A DNA stretch of 64,000 nt, from positions 62,001 through 126,000 of the forward strand of contig NZ_LBMW01000014.1 in NCBI RefSeq assembly GCF_026168105.1. The letters are read 5' to 3'. The notes beneath the pieces were generated by a model. It worked only from the letters and a program-made list of their open reading frames with translations. It searched no databases and was not told where the DNA came from. Shown one piece after another: positions 59,658-64,000 of the stretch. A program made the translations under genes and the position numbers. This stretch comes from Streptomyces hygroscopicus. GTDB taxonomy: Bacteria; Actinomycetota; Actinomycetes; Streptomycetales; Streptomycetaceae. The number at the start of each line of letters is the position of its first letter. Position 1 is the stretch's first letter.

Positions 59658-60347
59658 TCAGGAGGAGTGGACCACCGCGTCCAGGTGCGGCAGGTAGTGG
59701 TCGAGCCGTTCCCGCTTGGTACGCAGATAGGTGATGTTGTTCTCGCAGGGCGGGATCAGCAGCGACACCTGCTCGTCGACCTTGATGCCGTGCCGCAGCA
59801 GCGCCTCGCGCTTGCGCGGGTTGTTGGAGAGCAGGCGCACCGATCGTACGCCGAGGTCGTGCAGGATCTCCGCGGCGACGCCGTAGTCGCGCGCGTCCAC
59901 CGGCAGCCCGAGGGCGAGATTGGCCTCGACCGTGTCCAGGCCCTCCGCCTGGAGCTTCATCGCGCGCAGCTTGCCGAGCAGGCCGATGCCACGGCCCTCG
60001 TGGCCGCGGAGGTAGACGAGGATGCCGCGCCCCTCGGCCACGATCTCCCGCAGCGCGGTGGAGAGTTGGGGCCCGCACTCACAGTGCGTGGACCCGAAGG
60101 CGTCCCCGGTAAGGCACTCGGAATGGAGCCGGGTGAGCATCCCCTCTTCCCTGATGTCGCCGTACACCAGGGCCACTTGTTCGTCACCGCGGTCGTGGTC
60201 GAGGTAGCCGAAGGCCTGGAAATCACCGTACTTGGTGGGCAGGGGAGCCTTGACGACCCGGGTGACCCCGGACGAACGGGCATTCACGACTCGGGGGACT
60301 CCCGAGCGGTGGGCATTCCCGCCGAGCACGCCGTCAATTTCTGTCAT
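59658..60347 (-). CDS. ribA: GTP cyclohydrolase II homologue, FAPy-forming variant
   Basis: The 229-residue protein has the Zn ligands Cys78, Cys89 and Cys91 (HSECLTGDAFGSTHCECG) and the GTP-binding GHEGRGIGLLGK. The residue equivalent to E. coli RibA Tyr105 (KIRAYALQ) is Met130 (KLRAMKLQ). A Met at this place is known, as I recall, from S. coelicolor SCO6655, which stops at the formylamino-pyrimidine (FAPy) nucleotide instead of losing formate. The N-terminus has an extra 11-residue duplication (NAHRSGVPRVV / NARSSGVTRVV). It is not in a riboflavin operon. It is divergent from a creatininase-family gene 54 bp away, so a special pathway is likely. Confidence 0.92.
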   Translation of the reverse strand: MTEIDGVLGGNAHRSGVPRVVNARSSGVTRVVKAPLPTKYGDFQAFGYLDHDRGDEQVALVYGDIREEGMLTRLHSECLTGDAFGSTHCECGPQLSTALREIVAEGRGILVYLRGHEGRGIGLLGKLRAMKLQAEGLDTVEANLALGLPVDARDYGVAAEILHDLGVRSVRLLSNNPRKREALLRHGIKVDEQVSLLIPPCENNITYLRTKRERLDHYLPHLDAVVHSS

Positions 60348-60401
60348 GATCTGTTCCTATCTGGTAAGCGCAGGCGGTACGAGACGAAAGGCCGTGTAAA
60401 G

Positions 60402-61259
60402 ATGAGCGATTCGGGAATTGCGGACACCGCTGGGACGGGGCCGACGGGTGACGCGGCTGCCTCCGGGGCGTCGCGCGTGCATGGTTCCGGTGTGCTGCCG
60501 CGGGACACCTCGTACGACGTACGGGCACGGGCTGCCGGTCCCCACCGTCAGGTCGCCGTCCTTCCCGTGGGCAGTTTCGAACAGCACGGCCCGTACCTTC
60601 CGCTGGCGACCGACACGCTGGTCGCCTGCGCGATCGCTCGCGAGATCGCCGCGGCGTATCCGGTTCACCTCCTTCCTCCCGTGACGATCTCCTGCTCGCA
60701 CGAGCACGCGGCGTGGCCGGGAACCGTGAGCATCTCCTCCGTCACCCTCCATGCAATGGTCAAGGACATCGCCGAATCGCTGCGCCGCTCGGGCGTCGAG
60801 GCCCTGGTGCTGGTCAACGGGCACGGCGGGAATTACGTCCTCGGCAATGTCGTCCAGGAATCCGCGGGCAGCGGTGTGCGGATGGCGCTTTTCCCGGCCC
60901 TGGAGGACTGGGAGGCGGCCCGCGAACGGGCCGGTGTGCGTACCTCGTTGCTCAGTGACATGCATGCCGGGGAAATCGAGACCTCCATTCTTCTGCACTG
61001 TCACCCCGAATTGGTCAGGCCCGGTTACGAAACGACGGATTTCATCGCCGACGACCGCAGGCATCTGCTCACCCTCGGTATGTCGGCCTATACGGAGTCC
61101 GGTGTCGTGGGGCGTCCTTCGCTTGCCTCCGCGGAGAAGGGGAAGCAACTGCTCGCCACGCTCGCCGACTCCTTCGACGCGTATTTCTCCCTGGTCGCCT
61201 CGGACGAGGCCGCCGGCGGCGTGCCCGTCGCGAAACCGGAGGGCCTGCACCGGTCATGA
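60402..61259 (+). CDS. Creatininase-family amidohydrolase (ArfB/MftE-like)
   Basis: The 285-residue protein has the creatininase metal motifs: GSFEQHGPYLPLATDTL (Glu60, His62, Asp71), CSHEHAAWPGTVSI, VLVNGHGGNY and MHAGEIETS. The family includes creatininase, MftE and the archaeal ArfB, which removes the formyl group from the FAPy nucleotide. Its divergent neighbour is the RibA variant predicted to make that substrate, which favours a deformylase role; this is inference. The start ATG 60402 follows AAAGG. Its last 172 bp overlap, tail to tail, the open frame of the flippase-like gene. Confidence 0.88.
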   Translation: MSDSGIADTAGTGPTGDAAASGASRVHGSGVLPRDTSYDVRARAAGPHRQVAVLPVGSFEQHGPYLPLATDTLVACAIAREIAAAYPVHLLPPVTISCSHEHAAWPGTVSISSVTLHAMVKDIAESLRRSGVEALVLVNGHGGNYVLGNVVQESAGSGVRMALFPALEDWEAARERAGVRTSLLSDMHAGEIETSILLHCHPELVRPGYETTDFIADDRRHLLTLGMSAYTESGVVGRPSLASAEKGKQLLATLADSFDAYFSLVASDEAAGGVPVAKPEGLHRS

Positions 61260-62791
61260 CGCCGCGTCGGGCCCGGTGTTCGCGGCGCCGGGGGTGAGCG
61301 CGGATAGGTGGTCGCGTGCGGCACCGGGGCACGGAGCGCGTGGGGGGTGCGCTCCGGGCCCGGCTGGCGCGGCCTGGGCACGGCCACGGAGGGTTCTACC
61401 GTGCCCACGGTGAGGGCCTGTCCACTTCCGCCAGTCCTCTCCGCGCCCGCGGCACAGACATTTTCGGCACCGGCGGACGTCTCCGGGCCCACGGCGGAGA
61501 CGGGTTCGCGACCGGTGAACGTCTCCGGGCCCGCGACAAGGACCTGTTCGCCATCGGGGGACGTCTCCGCACCTGCGACAGGAGCGTGTTCGCCCACCTC
61601 CGGCGTCTCCGCACCCGCGACACAGGAGTGTTCGCCACCTTCCGGCGGCTCCGGATTCGTGCCCGGGCGCCGCAGTCCCGCGTACCAACGGGCGAGAAGG
61701 ACGACGAGTCCGGGCAGGCTCGCCACGAAGCTGAGTACGCCGTAGACGACCGCGACTGCGAGCCCCAGGTCCGCGCCGAGGCACGCCGCGCCGAAGGCCC
61801 AGGCGGTGACGCCCTCACGGGGACCCCAGCCGCCGATGTTCAGCGGGAGCCCCATCGCGATGAGGGCGAGCAACGCCAGGGGCAGCAGGGTGGCCGGGGA
61901 CGCGTCCGACCCGGCGACGCGGGCAGCCACCAGGAACATCAGCAGATGCCCGGCGAGTACGACGACGGACGAAAGGAGGACGGCCGGCCAGCTGCCGCGG
62001 GCCAGCAGGGCGGTCCGCGCCTCGACGAGCGCGGCGCCGAACGCACGGCGCCCGCGCGACGGGCGGGGCGCCCGGCCCATCCGCACCGCCGCCACGACGG
62101 CGAGGGCACCGAGCGCGCCGAGCGCCAGCAGTCCGGCGAGGTGACGGGCCTGGCTCAGCACCGGCGAGGGCATCGTGAGCAGGGCCGGCACGCCGACGGC
62201 CACGAGGGCCACCTGGCCGGCCGTGCGCTCCAGGACCACGGCGCGGACGCCGCGGCCCATGTCACCGGCGCTCTGTCCGTGCCGCACCGCGCGGTGCACA
62301 TCGCCGAGAACACCGCCGGGGAGCGCCGCGTTGAGGAACAGCGCGCGGTAGTAGTCGGCGACGGCGGCGCCGAGCGGCAGCCGGATACCGAGCGCACGAG
62401 CGACGCGACACCAGCGCCAGGCGCTGAACACAGTGGTCAGCACGCCGATCCCGAGCCCCGCGAGCAGGGTCGGGACGTCGATCCGCCGCAGCCCGTCGAG
62501 GAACACACCGGTGCCGAGCCGCCACAGGAGCACCCCGAGGATGGCGGCCCCGGCGACCGTGCCGAGGTGCGTGCGCAGGGCGCGCCGGACAGGGCGGCGC
62601 GGGGTGGAGGGTGCCTCGTCCGAGGCGGGAGCCGAGGTGGCTTCCCTGGGAGGCGCGGGCAGGGTCGCCGCACGTTCCTCGGCCGACGGCGCACCGGCCT
62701 GTGCCGGGGAAGCCGTGCCGTCGGCGGGCAGGGCGCCGGCGACCGCCTGCGTGCCGACGACCGCAGTCGGCGCTGCCGTCGGCGCGGTCAT
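61088..62791 (-). CDS. LPG-synthase-TM/flippase-like membrane protein with repeat tail
   Basis: The 567-residue open frame starts at ATG 62791 (GGGAGG). It has a 55-residue Ala/Pro-rich head and then about eight helices of the lysylphosphatidylglycerol synthase TM (UPF0104, flippase-like) family, including FNAALPGGVLGDVHRAVR-like sequence (LFLNAALPGGVLGDVHRA) and GLPLNIGGWGPREGVTAW. After helix 8, residues about 370-455 consist of a 14-residue tandem repeat. The last 100 residues run antisense through the creatininase 3' end. The true C-terminus may be shorter if a frameshift is present. Its start overlaps the methyltransferase stop. It may flip a glycolipid intermediate. Confidence 0.85.
   Translation of the reverse strand: MTAPTAAPTAVVGTQAVAGALPADGTASPAQAGAPSAEERAATLPAPPREATSAPASDEAPSTPRRPVRRALRTHLGTVAGAAILGVLLWRLGTGVFLDGLRRIDVPTLLAGLGIGVLTTVFSAWRWCRVARALGIRLPLGAAVADYYRALFLNAALPGGVLGDVHRAVRHGQSAGDMGRGVRAVVLERTAGQVALVAVGVPALLTMPSPVLSQARHLAGLLALGALGALAVVAAVRMGRAPRPSRGRRAFGAALVEARTALLARGSWPAVLLSSVVVLAGHLLMFLVAARVAGSDASPATLLPLALLALIAMGLPLNIGGWGPREGVTAWAFGAACLGADLGLAVAVVYGVLSFVASLPGLVVLLARWYAGLRRPGTNPEPPEGGEHSCVAGAETPEVGEHAPVAGAETSPDGEQVLVAGPETFTGREPVSAVGPETSAGAENVCAAGAERTGGSGQALTVGTVEPSVAVPRPRQPGPERTPHALRAPVPHATTYPRSPPAPRTPGPTRRHDRCRPSGFATGTPPAASSEATREKYASKESASVASSCFPFSAEASEGRPTTPDSV
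61436..61687. repeat. 42-bp tandem repeats in the flippase-like gene
   Basis: Units begin with CGTCTCCG or a close variant at 61436, 61478, 61520, 61562, 61604 and 61646, exactly 42 bp apart. On the minus strand they encode about six 14-residue units such as EVGEHAPVAGAETS and PDGEQVLVAGPETF. The period keeps the frame, so unit number can vary without frameshift. Confidence 0.9.
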
Positions 62792-63756
62792 GACGTTCCT
62801 CCCGACGGCTGCGGCAGGACGAGCACGTCGCTGTGGTGCACCACCACGCGCAACTCCCCCGCCACGCAGGTGGCCAGACGCTCCCGCAGATACGCTTCGG
62901 CGGAGGCCTCGAGGTCCGGCCGCTCCTCCACGGCCGCGCCGACCCAGCCCCGCAGCCACTCCTCGGTCAGCGCGGCCTGCTCGGCGCCGAGCCGCCAGGG
63001 GCTCGGATGCACCCGCACGCTCGCGCCCAGCCGGGTGAAGGCCTCGCAGGCCGCGTCCACCGCGTCGGGGCCGAGGAGTTCACCACGACGCTGATGCGCG
63101 TTGAACGCCTCGCCGATCTCCCGGTCCAAGGGGTGCGCGGGCGTGATGTCGACACGGCCGACGACGGAGAGCGTCAGCAGCGCCGGGCAGCCTGCGCCCA
63201 CACAGGCAGCGGCGAGCGTGTCGATCTCTTCGGCGGTGAGGACGTCGAGGAGCGCGGACGCCGTCACCAGCGAGGCCCCGGCCAGGGCGTCGGGGGTGAG
63301 CCGCCCTATGTCGCCGCGCTGGGTGGTGACGGTCACCCGGCTGCCGTCGGCGGCCGTCCGGGGCGCCCCCACCGTGGCGAAGTGCAGCAGATACGGGTCC
63401 CGGTCGTGCAGGACCCAGTGCTGGGCGCCTTCGAGGAGCGGGGCCAGCCAGCGGCCCATCGAACCGGTGCCGCACCCCAGGTCGTGCACGACGATGTCGG
63501 CGGGACCGCCGGCCCGGTCGGCGAGCCGGATCCGCAGCGGGTCGAGCAGGTCACCGGAGCGCGCCGCCGCGTCGGCGGGCTCACGCAACTGGAGCCATTG
63601 CGGGGCGTATCGGGGTACCTCGGACTGACCGTTGCCTGGTGCGGGTATCGCGGAGAGGGCCCCGGGCTCGGAGGTGTCCGCGGGCGCCGTGGTGCGCTGG
63701 GGTATCTCCGGTGTCGTACCCGCCTGGGGTCCCGAAGGGGTCGTACCCGTGTTCAT
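62788..63756 (-). CDS. SAM-dependent methyltransferase
   Basis: The 322-residue protein has a class I methyltransferase core after a variable 45-residue head. Motif I is VVHDLGCGTGSMGRWLAP, followed by the acidic HDRDPYLLHF and LVTASALLDVLTAEEI around motif IV. ATG 63756 follows GGAGGG. It overlaps the upstream glycosyltransferase stop and the downstream flippase-like start by ATGA, so the three are one operon. The acceptor is unknown; a glycosylated lipid or pterin-like metabolite made by the neighbours is possible. Confidence 0.88.
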   Translation of the reverse strand: MNTGTTPSGPQAGTTPEIPQRTTAPADTSEPGALSAIPAPGNGQSEVPRYAPQWLQLREPADAAARSGDLLDPLRIRLADRAGGPADIVVHDLGCGTGSMGRWLAPLLEGAQHWVLHDRDPYLLHFATVGAPRTAADGSRVTVTTQRGDIGRLTPDALAGASLVTASALLDVLTAEEIDTLAAACVGAGCPALLTLSVVGRVDITPAHPLDREIGEAFNAHQRRGELLGPDAVDAACEAFTRLGASVRVHPSPWRLGAEQAALTEEWLRGWVGAAVEERPDLEASAEAYLRERLATCVAGELRVVVHHSDVLVLPQPSGGTS

Positions 63757-64000
63757 GCCGCCCTCCGAGGGTCGTGGTGCAGCCGCCCCAGGACGCCCGC
63801 GAGGCTGCGGGCCGTGGTCGCCCATCCGTCCAGCGCGGCCCGGCGTCCACGCGCGGCGGACTTCAGGCGCCGCCGCACGTCCGCCTCGCCGAACCAGCCG
63901 CGCAGCTCCGCGGCGAGCGCTGCGGGGTCCTCCGGCGGGACGAGGATTCCGGGCACACCGCCGTCGGGCGCGCGCCCGACCGCCTCCGGCAGGCCGCCGA
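63753..64000 (-). CDS. Glycosyltransferase family 4, C-terminal part (truncated by window)
   Basis: The frame enters from the window edge and ends at 63755. It reads GGLPEAVGRAPDGGVPGILV then PPEDPAALAAELRGWFGE. This is the nucleotide-sugar-binding C-terminal motif of GT-B family 4 glycosyltransferases (GGxPE near the start). Only about 82 residues are in the window. The stop overlaps the methyltransferase start. Confidence 0.85.
   Translation of the reverse strand, partial: GGLPEAVGRAPDGGVPGILVPPEDPAALAAELRGWFGEADVRRRLKSAARGRRAALDGWATTARSLAGVLGRLHHDPRRAA

Noticed and set aside
61436..61687. A CRISPR-like array suggested by regular 42-bp spacing
   Set aside because: The units are contiguous, imperfect, lack distinct spacers and are in frame within a protein gene, so this is a coding minisatellite.
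1..64000. tRNA, rRNA, riboswitch or complete insertion sequence
   Set aside because: Reading the intergenic regions showed no cloverleaf, rRNA-like, conserved riboswitch or transposase sequence; a covariance-model scan would be decisive but could not be run.

Overview
This window is high-GC actinobacterial DNA, almost certainly a Streptomyces chromosome. The evidence is strong third-position G/C bias, GTG and TTG starts, many four-base ATGA/GTGA stop-start overlaps, and typical Streptomyces families (DUF2510 proteins, SpoIIE-type PP2C phosphatases, an ImmA/IrrE-MAB_1171c cassette, DasR-like chitinase control, the OpcA-type pentose-phosphate operon). The tkt-tal-zwf-opcA-pgi-gnd order, the PPTase/metallophosphoesterase pair and the RibA/creatininase pair recall the SCO665x-667x region of S. 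coelicolor (from memory, not checked). I saw no tRNA, rRNA, CRISPR array, complete IS element or prophage.

Layout. 1-9 kb: a truncated LuxR/ATPase regulator, two DUF2510 proteins, a TetR repressor with a phased operator array divergent from a PAP2 phosphatase/DMT transporter pair, and a Tat-exported phospholipase C. 9.6-18 kb: a multidomain PAS-GAF-PP2C-ATPase sensor phosphatase, then a Pls/PosA-like synthetase translationally coupled to an M1 metallopeptidase. 18.4-23.2 kb: an MmyB-type ligand-binding protein divergent from a four-gene cassette (XRE regulator, ImmA/IrrE-like metalloprotein, MAB_1171c-type membrane protein, FAD monooxygenase). 24-27.4 kb: a 4'-phosphopantetheinyl transferase overlapping a metallophosphoesterase, and an ATP-grasp enzyme. 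27.5-36.8 kb: carbohydrate use, with a secreted GH18 chitinase, a GH4 glycosidase, a beta-galactosidase relic, an FAD-oxidoreductase/TPR fusion, a secreted GH16 glucanase and an AraC regulator.

36.9-45.3 kb holds a tightly coupled pentose-phosphate operon (tkt, tal, zwf, opcA, pgi, gnd), consistent with feeding NADPH and pentoses to metabolism. Its pgi carries an apparent in-frame insertion resembling a Streptomyces dispersed palindrome. 45.7-50.8 kb encodes a protein joining a catalase-related haem domain to an alpha-dioxygenase/cyclooxygenase-like haem domain, coupled to a nitroreductase-fold protein and followed by a TetR regulator. I read this as a probable fatty-acid oxygenation (oxylipin) module. 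50.8-55.6 kb contains small enzymes, a decayed patch with a 62-bp perfect palindrome, and a TetR-MFS-serine hydrolase run with triplicated operators.

55.6-64 kb: an amino-acid catabolic operon (ornithine cyclodeaminase family, FAD amino-acid oxidase, saccharopine dehydrogenase) ending in a mutated second saccharopine-dehydrogenase gene. Then comes a GTP cyclohydrolase II homologue with Met in place of the catalytic Tyr, divergent from a creatininase-family amidohydrolase, and a glycosyltransferase-methyltransferase-flippase operon. That last group probably belongs to an uncharacterised pathway branching from the formamidopyrimidine product of GTP. The strongest candidates for undescribed biology are the catalase-dioxygenase module, the XRE/ImmA/MAB_1171c/FAD cassette and the variant RibA/creatininase group.
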